Shown here: piece after piece, positions 18,006 to 27,845 of the stretch | Position numbering within the stretch: position 1 is the first letter of the stretch | Layout: each line of letters begins with the position of its first letter | Source of the DNA: Sphingosinicella microcystinivorans | GTDB lineage: Bacteria; Pseudomonadota; Alphaproteobacteria; Sphingomonadales; Sphingomonadaceae | Assembly: GCF_003634215.1 (NCBI RefSeq) | Contig: NZ_RBWX01000009.1 | Coordinates: 372,001-436,000, forward strand | Direction: 5' to 3' | DNA: 64,000 nt | Program-made: the position numbers and the translations under genes | Notes under the pieces: model-generated | Seen by the model: the letters and a program-made list of their open reading frames with translations, nothing else | Told to the model about the DNA's origin: nothing | Databases searched by the model: none

Positions 18006-18902
18006 TTGAAGACCTTGCACCGCCTGCTGCTCGCCACGCTTCCGCTGCTCGCCGCCGGCGCTGCCGCGCAGCAGCCGGACCCGACAAGCATGTCCGATTC
18101 CGCGCTGCACCTGTCGCGTACGCTGGGCATCAGCCTGGAGGAGGCGGAAGCGCGGATGCGGCTTGCCGACCGGCTCGCCGTGTTCCAGCTCCGCGTGCGC
18201 TCGGACCCGGATTTCGCGGGCCTCTACCTTGAACACGAGCCGAAAGCTCAGGCCGTGGTGCTCTTCAAGGGCGACGCCGCCGCGAAGCTGAAACGTTATG
18301 TGGGCGACGATGCCTTCGTGGCGCGCAGCGTCGAATATTCGCTCGCCGACCTTACATCCGCCGAGACCGAGGCGAAGGAGGCGTTCAAGGCCGCTGGGCT
18401 GGCGCTTGTCGGCACGGAACGGGACATTGAGGCGAACCGCGTGCTGCTTCATGTCGTCGACGATGCAGCGGCGAAGGGCGCCATCGCTGCCGGGCGGCTG
18501 AAGCTCTCTCCGGCCGCCGTTCTCAATGCCGTTGGCGACGACAGCATACCGCAGCCGCAAAAACTGGGTGCCGTTACCCATTTTCCGCAGGCCCGCGATC
18601 CCTCGGGTGCCGCCATGCAGGCATTGTTCACCGGCACGCTGTTCGTAAAGGACGGCTGCCTGCGCGTCGGCAGCGAAACGGGCGAAAGCCGTCTCGTGCT
18701 GTGGCCATCTTCCGCCCGGCTCGCCGAAGACGCCGGCAAACTCGTCGTGCGGGACGGTGCGGCAGGTCGCGCACTCACCGTCGGCGCGGCCGTATCGCTT
18801 TCCGGCGGCGGCACCGTCGAACCGCCGCCCCCCGGCTACCTGCTGGAGGGCATTCCACGTACCTGCATTGGTCCATACTGGATCGCCGCAAAGGGCTGGT
18901 AG
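18006..18902 (+). CDS. Exported protein of unknown function, linked to cytochrome b and molybdoenzyme
   Basis: A 298-residue product with a clear signal peptide (MKTLHRLLLATLPLLAAGAAAQ). The TTG start at 18006 is favoured by AAGAGG five bases upstream and by the signal peptide; an ATG at 17937 is less likely. The middle region (about 50-150) resembles prodomain-like folds seen in secreted hypothetical proteins (GLYLEHEPKAQAVVLFKGD). A C-terminal domain begins LFTGTLFVKDGCLRV and ends with RTCIGPYWIA, giving two Cys that could form a disulfide. Its stop is 1 base from the cytochrome b gene. Function is unknown. Confidence 0.7.
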   Translation: MKTLHRLLLATLPLLAAGAAAQQPDPTSMSDSALHLSRTLGISLEEAEARMRLADRLAVFQLRVRSDPDFAGLYLEHEPKAQAVVLFKGDAAAKLKRYVGDDAFVARSVEYSLADLTSAETEAKEAFKAAGLALVGTERDIEANRVLLHVVDDAAAKGAIAAGRLKLSPAAVLNAVGDDSIPQPQKLGAVTHFPQARDPSGAAMQALFTGTLFVKDGCLRVGSETGESRLVLWPSSARLAEDAGKLVVRDGAAGRALTVGAAVSLSGGGTVEPPPPGYLLEGIPRTCIGPYWIAAKGW

Positions 18903-18903
18903 C

Positions 18904-19695
18904 ATGATCGTCCGACGCCACAGACTGCCCGTCAGGCTCTGGCACTGGACGAATGCGGTCGCGGTCTTCGTGCTGCTGATGAGCGGCCTTATGATCTTCA
19001 ATGCGCACCCCCGCCTCTACTGGGGGGCGTACGGGGCCAACCCGGACCCAGCCTGGCTCGAGATTTATGCAACGCGCACGTCCGGCATGCTCCGGATCGG
19101 CGATCTGCGTGTGGAGACGACGGGCGTCCTTGGCCGCTGGACGGATCCGGAGGGCATCTCGCGGGCACGGGCGTTCCCCTATTGGGCGACGATCCCCTCC
19201 AACTACAACCTTGCGCTCGCGCGGCGCTGGCACATCGCGTTCGCGTGGATTCTGGCCGTCGTGGGCAGCCTCTACCTCATCTGGGCCATCGCCGGTCGCC
19301 ACACCGCCGCGCTGCTGCCAGGCAGGCAGGAGCTTGCGCCCCGCCGCCTGTGGAAAGACATCAAGGCGCACGCCCGACTCCGCTTTCCGCATGGCGAGGA
19401 CGCGCTCCGCTACAATCCCCTCCAGAAGCTCGCCTATACCGTCGTCGTTTTCGCCCTTTTGCCCGCGATGGTTCTGAGCGGCCTTGCCATGTCACCAGCG
19501 ATGGACGCAGCGTGGCCTTGGCTCGTCGACATGTTCGGCGGGCGGCAATCGGCGCGCTCGGTGCATTTCATCAGCGCGATGCTGATTGCCGCCTTCATCG
19601 CCGTGCACTTGCTGATGGTGCTGCTGGCGGGGCCCCTGAAGGGGATCGGATCGATGGTCACAGGTCGCTATCGCATGCCGGATGATACGCCATGA
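18904..19695 (+). CDS. Cytochrome b561-type membrane subunit
   Basis: The 263-residue membrane protein has four main helices and histidines placed as haem b ligands: His14 (RLWHWTNA), RRWHIAFAW, and a pair in SVHFISAMLIAAFIAVHLL. This matches the b561 family that includes hydrogenase, formate dehydrogenase and thiosulfate reductase b subunits. It probably passes electrons between the quinone pool and the periplasmic molybdoenzyme encoded next. That gene starts inside this one (ATGA overlap). A hydrophilic insert of about 70 residues lies between the first two helices. Confidence 0.85.
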   Translation: MIVRRHRLPVRLWHWTNAVAVFVLLMSGLMIFNAHPRLYWGAYGANPDPAWLEIYATRTSGMLRIGDLRVETTGVLGRWTDPEGISRARAFPYWATIPSNYNLALARRWHIAFAWILAVVGSLYLIWAIAGRHTAALLPGRQELAPRRLWKDIKAHARLRFPHGEDALRYNPLQKLAYTVVVFALLPAMVLSGLAMSPAMDAAWPWLVDMFGGRQSARSVHFISAMLIAAFIAVHLLMVLLAGPLKGIGSMVTGRYRMPDDTP

Positions 19696-20453
19696 AACAC
19701 CATGTTACCCGTCGCGGACTCGTTGGGAGTCTCGTTGCCGGTGCCGGCCTTGCCGTTTCGGGCTGCGACCGGCTCGGGCAAAGCGAGAGCTTTCAAAATC
19801 TGCTGTCCGGGGCGGAGACGCTGACCATGCGCGCGCAGCGTCTGATCAGCAGCCGCGACGCGCTCGCGCGCGAGTTCAGCGCGGCGGAAATGTCGCCCGT
19901 GTTTCGCATGAACGGCAACACCATGCCCGCCGATCCCGCCTATGCGCGCCATGCGGCGAACGGCTTCGCGGACTGGCGCCTGAAAGTGGACGGACTGGTC
20001 CAGCGCCCGCTGGCCCTGTCCCTGGGTGCGATCCGCGCCCTCCCCGCGCGTACGCAAATCACGCGGCACGACTGCGTGGAGGGGTGGAGCGCAATCGGAA
20101 AATGGACCGGCGTACCGCTGAAAACGCTTCTCGACGCGGCGGGGCTTCGGGACGGCGCCCGCTATGTGATCTTCCACTGCGCCGACGATTTCGGCGGTAC
20201 GCGCTACTATGAATCGATCGACCTTATCGACGCCTTCCACCCGCAGACGATCCTTGCCTGGGGCATGAATGATGCCCCCTTGCCTGTCGGTCACGGTGCG
20301 CCGCTTCGGCTCCGTGTCGAACGGCAGCTCGGTTACAAGCACGCGAAGTTCGTTACGCGCGTCGAGGTCGCATCGACCCTGGCCAACACCGGCGCGGGAA
20401 AAGGCGGCTATTGGGAAGACCGCATAGACTACGAATGGTACGCCGGTATTTAA
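19692..20453 (+). CDS. Tat-exported molybdopterin oxidoreductase (YedY/sulfite oxidase family)
   Basis: A 253-residue protein with a twin-arginine motif (TRRGLVGS, Arg7-Arg8) followed by a lipobox-like VSGC (Cys25). It may therefore be a Tat-exported lipoprotein. The catalytic domain carries the molybdenum ligand Cys128 in RHDCVEGWSAIGKWTGVPL and the family end HAKFVTRVEV. Relatives reduce methionine sulfoxide, DMSO or TMAO, or oxidise sulfite; this short form lacks the sulfite oxidase dimerisation domain. Its neighbour is a b561 cytochrome rather than a YedZ/MsrQ-type protein. The substrate is not predictable. Confidence 0.85.
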   Translation: MKHHVTRRGLVGSLVAGAGLAVSGCDRLGQSESFQNLLSGAETLTMRAQRLISSRDALAREFSAAEMSPVFRMNGNTMPADPAYARHAANGFADWRLKVDGLVQRPLALSLGAIRALPARTQITRHDCVEGWSAIGKWTGVPLKTLLDAAGLRDGARYVIFHCADDFGGTRYYESIDLIDAFHPQTILAWGMNDAPLPVGHGAPLRLRVERQLGYKHAKFVTRVEVASTLANTGAGKGGYWEDRIDYEWYAGI

Positions 20454-20526
20454 CCGTTACACGTGAGAAACGGCAGAAATGCTGCGGGTCTGCAACGAAA
20501 CGATGAATTTTATAATGCACTGAGAA

Positions 20527-20557
20527 TTAACGCTTACTTATATAAAATTCGTTAACC
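20527..20557 (+). promoter_or_regulatory. CtrA-like box and half site upstream of the flagellar activator
   Basis: TTAA-CGCTTAC-TTAT (20527-20541) matches the CtrA consensus TTAA-N7-TTAA at 7 of 8 positions, and GTTAACC follows at 20551-20557. The region is AT-rich compared with its surroundings. It lies 56-86 bases before the chosen start of the sigma54 activator gene. CtrA control at the top of the flagellar cascade is well known in alphaproteobacteria; here it is inferred. Confidence 0.4.
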
Positions 20558-20612
20558 ATTTCACAGGTACACCATGTTTCACGGCATCGGGGTGATGCCT
20601 AGGGGGAACATG

Positions 20613-21740
<1,128 letters not shown>

Positions 21741-21748
21741 CGCGACGT

Positions 21749-22066
21749 CTAAGCCGTTCTCGCTTTTCCGTAGAGCCTGCGTGCTGTGCCCGACTGGCGC
21801 AGCGCCTGAGCACTGCGCTCATGTGCGCGGCGGCCGACGTCGATGGCGTGGCCAATCGTCACCGAATGCGATTCGGCCTGGCGCAGTGCGCTCAGCGCCT
21901 CGGCGCGCAGTACCGGATCGGCCGCGAGGCCTGACAGCGTCTTCACAAGCGCGAGGCGGACCGTTTCGTAGCGTTCCACAGCGGTCCAGTCGCCTCCAGC
22001 CGCGGCGTGGGCGGTCATGCCGGAAAGCGATTCGATATCGGTGAGAAGGGCAGGAATCGCGGTCAC
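21749..22066 (-). CDS. FliT-like small helical protein
   Basis: A 105-residue, mostly helical protein in the position normally held by fliT, directly after fliS with a 4-base overlap. Sequence similarity to enterobacterial FliT is too weak to assert. FliT is a chaperone for the cap protein FliD, and fliD is the first gene of this unit, so the role is plausible. The C-terminus is basic (ARRLYGKARTA). It ends 8 bases from the convergent activator gene. Confidence 0.55.
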   Translation of the reverse strand: MTAIPALLTDIESLSGMTAHAAAGGDWTAVERYETVRLALVKTLSGLAADPVLRAEALSALRQAESHSVTIGHAIDVGRRAHERSAQALRQSGTARRLYGKARTA

Positions 22067-22449
22067 GGGCGAATCTGGCGCCAGGCATTGGAAAGACCGA
22101 CCGCAGCTTCCGTGGCGGCGGCAAGGCGGCGCGAATCATTGTCGCGCCCAGCCGCGATCGTCTCCTGACGGAGGTAGCCGTAGGCGGACGAAAGCGATTC
22201 GGCGACCGAGCCGCCGCGATTGAAATCTAGGCTCGATTCGAGACCGTGCAGGATGGAGAGCGCGCGGCTGATGCGGCTGCTCTTCATGGCGAGATCGCCC
22301 CGATCGATCGCGATGCCGGCCTGCCGAAGCGCGGAAAGCAGCTCGTCGTACAGCATCTCGATCAGGCGGTGCGGGTTTGCCTGTTCGGTGCGGGTCGCGG
22401 TGTCGATGGCAGCATATTGCTGCCGCGCGCGCATGGCTTGCATCATCAT
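22063..22449 (-). CDS. fliS: Flagellin export chaperone FliS
   Basis: A 128-residue helical protein with the FliS signature NPHRLIEMLYDELLSALRQAG near residues 25-45 and a second helix pair ending in YLRQETIAAG. FliS holds flagellin unfolded in the cytoplasm until export. The start overlaps the fliD stop (ATGATGATG run at 22443-22449), so any of three ATGs may be used. It belongs to the fliD-fliS-fliT-like unit. Confidence 0.92.
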   Translation of the reverse strand: MMMQAMRARQQYAAIDTATRTEQANPHRLIEMLYDELLSALRQAGIAIDRGDLAMKSSRISRALSILHGLESSLDFNRGGSVAESLSSAYGYLRQETIAAGRDNDSRRLAAATEAAVGLSNAWRQIRP

Positions 22450-24431
22450 CTCTGATCCCGCGTCCACATGGCGATTTGCTGTTTCATATAATCCTGTGTG
22501 CTGTTGAAGGCGGAAATGGCACGCTCCATTGCCGCGAACTGGATCGTCAGGCGCTCCTCAAGCGCGAGGCTACGGGCGTCGACACGCTCCTGCTCCTCAG
22601 CGATCGCCTTGGCTTCTTTCGCCAGTCGTTCCGACGTCGTCTTGAAGCCTCCGCCAGACGCCGAAAGCTGCTTCTGCATGTCGGAGATGAGGCCGGACAC
22701 TGTCGATCGCACGACAATTGTCGCCGACGTCGCGCTGCCGAGGATATTGACCGCAAGACCCGATGCCGCCGACGAAGACGATGCGATCAGGCGGTTGCCG
22801 ATGCCAATAGCATCGACGCCGCCGATCTTGCCCGAAGCGTTGGTGCCCGCGATCGCGGTCGGCACATCGAGCCCGAGCGTGGCGGCAAGCGTGCCGTTGA
22901 GCCCGACGATGGAAACGCCCGAGGTGCTGCCCACGCCTTTCGAGGTGAACGTGAAGGCCGACCCGTCCCAACCCGCCGTCAGCGACAAGCCGAACGATTT
23001 AAGGACCGAGTCGTCGTTGATCGCGGTCTGGAATGCCGCGGCGAGCGCCGCACCGGTCGCATAGCTGCCTTCAGGGAGGTTGATGGCCAGCGAAGTGCGC
23101 CCATCGAGCGTGACGGTGAAGCTTTTGTTCGTCGCATCGATGACGACGGGCACGTCGAACGCCGAAGGCGCAGCCGCGCCGCTGAGTTTGCCCGAGGTCG
23201 CCGCGACGATATCCGTAACCGCATAGGTGCCCGGCTTCGCCGCGCCGAGGCTGCTCGCAATCTCGACAAGCGCGGAGCTGCTGTTCTGGCCCGGCACGAA
23301 CATGTCGTGGACGCGGCCCGGGTGGTTGGTCACCGCTTTCGTGAGCGCGGTGTCGTCGATGCTGAGCGTGCCGTCGCGATTGGTCTTGATACCGATCTCG
23401 GAGAGGCTCGACGGGCCTCCGCCGTCCGTCAGCAGCATTTTGGTGCTGAGATCGGCAAGCATCCGCTTGAGATCGCGCGTCGTGCGATCGCCCGCGAGTG
23501 CGCCCGCCGCGGCGCCGTCCTTGCTGGGCCGGGTTTCCTCCGCCAGCATCGAAACGAGCTGGTTGTAAACGTCGACATAGTTGCCGACCGCCGTTTTCAA
23601 CGTCGTGGCGTCATAGTCGCTGGAAATCGTGACGGGCCCGTCCGTGACCTTCATGAGGTCGAGCTTCAGCCCCGGGACGAGGTCCGAAATGCTGTTCGTC
23701 GGGCGTTCGACGGTGACACCATCGACGACGACGACGGCGTTTTTCGCCTGCGCCGTCCATGTCATGCCGGCAGTACCGGGGCCGAACTCGAAGGCTTCGA
23801 GGCCCGCGCTGCCATCGATCGTAAATGCCTTCGCGGCGCCGGTTTCACCGCGCAGCACGAGCCGGGCGCCGCTTGTGTCCTCTACAATCGAGGCCGTGAC
23901 GCCGGCATTCGCAGCGTTGATCGCCTGCTGGAGACCGACGAGGCTGTTGTTATCCGGGCCGATCGTGATGGTGACTGGCGCGGCGGCACCTGCAGTGAAC
24001 CCCGCCGGGGTCGGGAATGTGCCCGAAAGCGCTCCGAAATTGATCGTCAGCGTGCCCTCGCCGATCGGCGCGTTGCGGTCGGCGATCGGCGCGGAGGCGA
24101 CCGTCTGGCGCTGCGCAAGCTGCGTTGCCTCAAGCGTATGCGATAGCGACGGCGGGCTCGACGAACCGGTGAGCGAAAGAGCGATCGATGACGTGTCGCT
24201 GCTGATCACCTGACGGCCGAGGGCCCCGCTGCCGACCAGTGAACCAAGCGCGTTCGAGAAGGCCGACAGCGCCGAGCTGATCGTGGAAAGGCTGGAAATC
24301 TTGGCGTCTACAGCCGTCTGCCGCGCGGTCAGGGCCTTGTCGCTCCCGGCACGCTGGGCGGAGACCAAATCAGCGATAAGCTGCTTGGTATCAATACCCG
24401 ATCCGCTGCCGAGCGCCGTCAGAATGGACAT
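22446..24431 (-). CDS. fliD: Flagellar filament cap protein FliD
   Basis: The 661-residue cap protein has the FliD N-terminal domain (SGSGIDTKQLIADLVSAQRAGSDKAL), a long Ala/Ser/Thr-rich centre and a helical C-terminal domain ending in DYMKQQIAMW. It sits at the filament tip and guides flagellin folding. It is longer than the roughly 470-residue enterobacterial form because of the extended central region. ATG 24431 was chosen because family members begin MS...LG.GSGID here; 12 further codons upstream lack support. A sigma28-type promoter lies 49-75 bases upstream of the start. Confidence 0.93.
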   Translation of the reverse strand: MSILTALGSGSGIDTKQLIADLVSAQRAGSDKALTARQTAVDAKISSLSTISSALSAFSNALGSLVGSGALGRQVISSDTSSIALSLTGSSSPPSLSHTLEATQLAQRQTVASAPIADRNAPIGEGTLTINFGALSGTFPTPAGFTAGAAAPVTITIGPDNNSLVGLQQAINAANAGVTASIVEDTSGARLVLRGETGAAKAFTIDGSAGLEAFEFGPGTAGMTWTAQAKNAVVVVDGVTVERPTNSISDLVPGLKLDLMKVTDGPVTISSDYDATTLKTAVGNYVDVYNQLVSMLAEETRPSKDGAAAGALAGDRTTRDLKRMLADLSTKMLLTDGGGPSSLSEIGIKTNRDGTLSIDDTALTKAVTNHPGRVHDMFVPGQNSSSALVEIASSLGAAKPGTYAVTDIVAATSGKLSGAAAPSAFDVPVVIDATNKSFTVTLDGRTSLAINLPEGSYATGAALAAAFQTAINDDSVLKSFGLSLTAGWDGSAFTFTSKGVGSTSGVSIVGLNGTLAATLGLDVPTAIAGTNASGKIGGVDAIGIGNRLIASSSSAASGLAVNILGSATSATIVVRSTVSGLISDMQKQLSASGGGFKTTSERLAKEAKAIAEEQERVDARSLALEERLTIQFAAMERAISAFNSTQDYMKQQIAMWTRDQR

Positions 24432-24479
24432 TGGGCCTGCCTTCTCGTTCCTGCGGACGCGCGCCATCCGCTTAATCTG

Positions 24480-24506
24480 TTCACGACCGGTTCTGCGCCG
24501 GATTTA
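24480..24506 (-). promoter_or_regulatory. Sigma28-type promoter of fliD
   Basis: On the minus strand TAAA (24506-24503), 15 bases, then GTCGTGAA (24487-24480). The spacing is that of the FliA consensus TAAA-N15-GCCGATAA, and the -10 box is identical to that found before flagellin. Transcription would begin near 24474, about 43 bases before the fliD ATG. Confidence 0.75.
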
Positions 24507-24540
24507 GGGAATAATCGGTAAAGATCCTCGGACATTCCTA

Positions 24541-25668
24541 TCATAGCGGCTGCCCCTTCTCGTCGAAGCGCGCACCTTCCGGCACTTCGATCTCGGGCGG
24601 GGTCAGTCGGTCGCGCTCCACGCTGAACACGAACGCCAGCACGCCGGCGACGGCAATGTAGAGATCGTCGCGGATTTCCTGGCCGATCTTCGAGGTGAAG
24701 AAAACGGCGCGGGCGAGCAGCGGATAGCTGAGTACCGGAACCTCGTTTTCCGCCGCCAGTTCGCGGATCACCTCGGCAACCAGATCCTTGCCCTTGGCGA
24801 CGACGACCGGCGCAAGATCGCGGGTCTTGTCGTACCGAAGCGCGACGGCGAAGTGCGTCGGGTTCGTCAGCACGACGTTGGCCTGCGTCATGCCCGCGCG
24901 CATGTTGTTGCGTGTGGCCTCGCGCTGGCGCCGACGAACCTGCATTTTCACCTCGGGCGAACCTTCGGTCTGCTTCAGCTCGTCCTTGATCTCCTGCCGC
25001 GACATCTTGAGCTTGCGCATCAGCTGGATCGCCTGCAGCGGAATATCGACACCCGCGACCACGACGAGCGCGGCGGACAGAATGAGCAGGAACAGCACAG
25101 CGAGCTTCCCCGTGTGCGCAATGGCGTTGCCGACATCTTGAGTACCGAGCGAGGCGATCTCGCGCGCGTAGTCTGAGAGCATCCACCAGCCGATGACGCC
25201 GACAAGAACAACCTTCAGGATCGATTTTCCAAGCTCGGTGAGGCCCTGCATCCCGAACGTGCGCTTTACCCAGTTCATCGGGTTCATGCGCGACGCCTTT
25301 GGCGCGATCAGCGACATGTTGAACTGGAACGTGCCGAGCACTGCCTGGCTGACAAGCGCCGCAAAGAAACAGGTGAACAGCAGCCCGGCGAGCGGGAAGG
25401 CAACAACCTTTGCAAGCGCCCACGTCGCCGCGGCAGGCTGAAAATTGACGCCGCCCTGCTTCAGCCCGACGAGCCCGGTCTTGAGCATGAGTTCGAGACT
25501 GGAGACCATCCATCCGCCCGCAAGCGCGAGATAACCGGCACCCACGAGCATGACGAGCGCAGTGGTGAGTTCGCGCGATCGGAGAACATCGCCCTTTTCC
25601 GCCGCGTCGCGTTTGCGCTTCTCGGTCGGGGCTTCGGTTTGCTGGTCCTTTTCGGGCTTATCGGACAC
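24541..25668 (-). CDS. flhB: Flagellar export apparatus protein FlhB
   Basis: A 375-residue protein with four membrane helices (about 35-215) and a cytoplasmic domain containing the self-cleavage site NPTH (269-272). Cleavage there switches the export gate from rod/hook to filament substrates. The GTG start at 25668 is 4 bases past the fliR stop; no ATG is better placed. The C-terminal tail after the cleavage site is complete and ends EVPEGARFDEKGQPL. Last gene of the fliK-to-flhB unit. Confidence 0.95.
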   Translation of the reverse strand: MSDKPEKDQQTEAPTEKRKRDAAEKGDVLRSRELTTALVMLVGAGYLALAGGWMVSSLELMLKTGLVGLKQGGVNFQPAAATWALAKVVAFPLAGLLFTCFFAALVSQAVLGTFQFNMSLIAPKASRMNPMNWVKRTFGMQGLTELGKSILKVVLVGVIGWWMLSDYAREIASLGTQDVGNAIAHTGKLAVLFLLILSAALVVVAGVDIPLQAIQLMRKLKMSRQEIKDELKQTEGSPEVKMQVRRRQREATRNNMRAGMTQANVVLTNPTHFAVALRYDKTRDLAPVVVAKGKDLVAEVIRELAAENEVPVLSYPLLARAVFFTSKIGQEIRDDLYIAVAGVLAFVFSVERDRLTPPEIEVPEGARFDEKGQPL

Positions 25669-25671
25669 GGC

Positions 25672-26451
25672 TTACCGCTCTCCCAGCCACGTTTGCGCCT
25701 CGTCAAGACCCGTGTTCGCCGCGGATTGCATGAGATCGCTCATCGCTGGGAACGCAATGGCGAGCACGACGAAGCCGGTCATCAGCGTCAGCGGCAGGCC
25801 GACGGCGAAGATGTTGAGCTGCGGCGCCGTGCGTGTCAGCACGCCGACAAGAAGGTTGAGCGCGAACAGCGCGAAGCCGACGGGCAGCGCAATCGCGAGC
25901 CCGCCGGTAAATACGAACGCGCCGAACTTCACGATCGCCCAGAAATGGTCGCGCGTCAGCCAATCGCCGCCGAGCGGCATCAAGGCATAGCTCTCCACGA
26001 TCAGCCGCACCAGAATGAGGTGGCCGTTCAGCGCCAGGAACAGCAGCGTCATCAGGATCATCAGGAACTGGCCGACAACCGCGCTGTTGTTGCCGCTCTG
26101 CGGATCGACCATGTTGGCAAAGCCGAGGCCGATCGAGTTCGCGATATATTCGCCCGCGAGCAGCGGCGCGGCGAAGGCGAGCTGGAGGATGAAGCCCACG
26201 GAGAGCCCGATCATCAGCTCCTGAATCACGATCACCAGACCCTGCAGCGACAGGATATCGTAGGGCACATCCACCGGGTAGACCGAGAGCACCAACACGC
26301 CGATCGCGCCCGCAAGCACGACGCGCACCTGCAGAGGCACGCCGATCGCCGAGAAAATCGGCGCCGCGACGAGCGTGCCGCCAATGCGCAGCATGGCAAA
26401 CATTAGCTGCATCAGCCACGCCTCGATCCCGACGGACATGATGCCGGTCAT
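25672..26451 (-). CDS. fliR: Flagellar biosynthetic protein FliR
   Basis: A 259-residue polytopic membrane protein with six or more hydrophobic segments, part of the FliP-FliQ-FliR export channel. Typical pieces are LMFAMLRIGGTLVAAPIFS near the N-terminus and FILQLAFAAPLLAGEYIANSIGLGFANMVDPQSG in the middle. It overlaps fliQ by 4 bases (ATGA), and flhB starts 4 bases after its stop. Confidence 0.93.
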   Translation of the reverse strand: MTGIMSVGIEAWLMQLMFAMLRIGGTLVAAPIFSAIGVPLQVRVVLAGAIGVLVLSVYPVDVPYDILSLQGLVIVIQELMIGLSVGFILQLAFAAPLLAGEYIANSIGLGFANMVDPQSGNNSAVVGQFLMILMTLLFLALNGHLILVRLIVESYALMPLGGDWLTRDHFWAIVKFGAFVFTGGLAIALPVGFALFALNLLVGVLTRTAPQLNIFAVGLPLTLMTGFVVLAIAFPAMSDLMQSAANTGLDEAQTWLGER

Positions 26452-26717
26452 CTGACGAGGTCCGGAATCCGCGAGAAGATGTCCTGCGTGAAATCGACGA
26501 GCAGCCCCATCATCAGCCCGCCGAAGAGACCGAGGCAGACAAGTACGCCGATCAGCTTCGGCACGAAGCTGAGTGTCGCCTCGTTGATCGAGGTCGCGGC
26601 CTGCACCATGCCGAGTACTACGCCGATGACGAGCGCGGGCAGAAGCACGGGCAGGGAAACCAGAACGAGAATCCAGAGCGCCTGTCCGGCAACTGCGGTG
26701 AAATAGGCTGCGTCCAT
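26448..26717 (-). CDS. fliQ: Flagellar biosynthetic protein FliQ
   Basis: An 89-residue protein made of two membrane helices (about 15-38 and 52-75) with the family loop AATSINEATLSFVPKLIGV between them. FliQ forms part of the export channel with FliP and FliR. The length equals the family norm. It starts 10 bases after fliP and overlaps fliR by 4 bases. Confidence 0.95.
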   Translation of the reverse strand: MDAAYFTAVAGQALWILVLVSLPVLLPALVIGVVLGMVQAATSINEATLSFVPKLIGVLVCLGLFGGLMMGLLVDFTQDIFSRIPDLVR

Positions 26718-26727
26718 CGTGTCGCCC

Positions 26728-27522
26728 TCAACTCGTGAAGAAGCTGCCGGCGAGCGAACCCATGGTAAGCGCCCAGCCGTCGACGAGAACGAACAGCAGC
26801 AGTTTGAAGGGAAGTGAGATCAGCGTTGGCGACAGCATCATCATGCCGAGCGACATGAGGACAGCGGCCACGACGAGATCGATGACGAGGAACGGCAGAA
26901 AGACGAGGAAGCCGATCTGAAACGCCGTCTTCAGTTCGCTGGTGACGAACGCTGGCAGCAGCACCGAGAACGGCACGTCTTCGGGGCGTTCGTATGCGCC
27001 GTCCTTCTTCAGGTTGGCAAAGAGGATGATATCCTTCTGCCGGGTCTGCGCCATCATGAAGCGGTGCAGCACAGTGCCGCCCTTCTCCACCGCGGTGTCG
27101 ATCGGCATGGCGTTCGCAGCGTAAGGCTTGAACGCCGTGTCGTTGATCTCGGTGATCGCCGGGCTCATCACGAAGAAGGTGAGGAACAGCGACAGCCCGA
27201 TCAGCACCTGATTGGGTGGCGTCTGCGCAAGACCGAGCGCCTGTCGCAAGATCGAAAGCACGATGATGATGCGCGTGAACGCCGTCATCATCAGGATCAC
27301 TGCCGGCAGAACCGACAGCAGCGTCATGAGGACGAGGACTTGCAGCGAAAGCGAGAGCGGCTGGCGTGCGCCGGGCGCTGCTGCGCCGGTCAGCGTGTCG
27401 GCGGCGAACTGGACGGGAGACGGTCCGGCCGGTGCGGTCTGAGCAAGCGCGGGCGCGGCGAAGAGCAGCAGCACGGCGACGAGGAACGGCGCGAAGCGCA
27501 CCAGACGATCAGCGTGCATCAT
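26728..27522 (-). CDS. fliP: Flagellar biosynthetic protein FliP
   Basis: A 264-residue export channel protein with a cleavable-looking signal (to about residue 27) and four further membrane helices. The FliP signatures TAFTRIIIVLSILRQALGLAQTPPNQVLIGLSLFLTFFVM-type region and PFLVIDLVVAAVLMSLGMMML are both present (given here only as landmarks near 85-120 and 210-230). It overlaps the end of fliO by 14 bases. The first or second Met may be the start. Confidence 0.95.
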   Translation of the reverse strand: MMHADRLVRFAPFLVAVLLLFAAPALAQTAPAGPSPVQFAADTLTGAAAPGARQPLSLSLQVLVLMTLLSVLPAVILMMTAFTRIIIVLSILRQALGLAQTPPNQVLIGLSLFLTFFVMSPAITEINDTAFKPYAANAMPIDTAVEKGGTVLHRFMMAQTRQKDIILFANLKKDGAYERPEDVPFSVLLPAFVTSELKTAFQIGFLVFLPFLVIDLVVAAVLMSLGMMMLSPTLISLPFKLLLFVLVDGWALTMGSLAGSFFTS

Positions 27523-27817
27523 CGTCTTCCTCGACGGTGAAGCTGATCGCGGGCACTTCGGAAAGAAGGTTTGCGCCCTGCTTCGTCACGGCAAGCAGCA
27601 GCCGCTTGCCTTCGAAATCGACGACGGCGAGCTTGACCGCCGGGGTCAGGAATACCGTCTCGGAAAGCCGGGCGGCGGAGCGGGTGGCAGAGCGGGACTT
27701 GAGACCCCCGGCGATACTGCCGAGGTTATAGCGTTTCGCGAGCCACAGCCCGGCAATGATCAGTCCGCAAACAAGCGGCAGCATGATCGCCAGCCGCAAT
27801 ACGTAATCCCCGATCAA
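27509..27817 (-). CDS. fliO: Flagellar export assembly protein FliO
   Basis: A 102-residue protein with one N-terminal membrane helix (about 8-28) and a small cytoplasmic domain beginning SETVFLTPAVKLAVVDFEGKR. This is the usual FliO pattern; FliO helps assemble the FliP ring. The TTG start at 27817 is supported by GGGGGTGG just upstream and a helix that begins immediately. The position between fliN and fliP agrees. Confidence 0.85.
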   Translation of the reverse strand: MIGDYVLRLAIMLPLVCGLIIAGLWLAKRYNLGSIAGGLKSRSATRSAARLSETVFLTPAVKLAVVDFEGKRLLLAVTKQGANLLSEVPAISFTVEEDDDAR

Positions 27818-27845
27818 GGTCCACCCCCGTCAAAATCTTGACGCG

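Noticed and set aside
22377-24146. A 589-codon frame on the plus strand opposite fliD
   Set aside because: Low-complexity Arg-rich translation opposite a conserved gene; no ribosome binding site.
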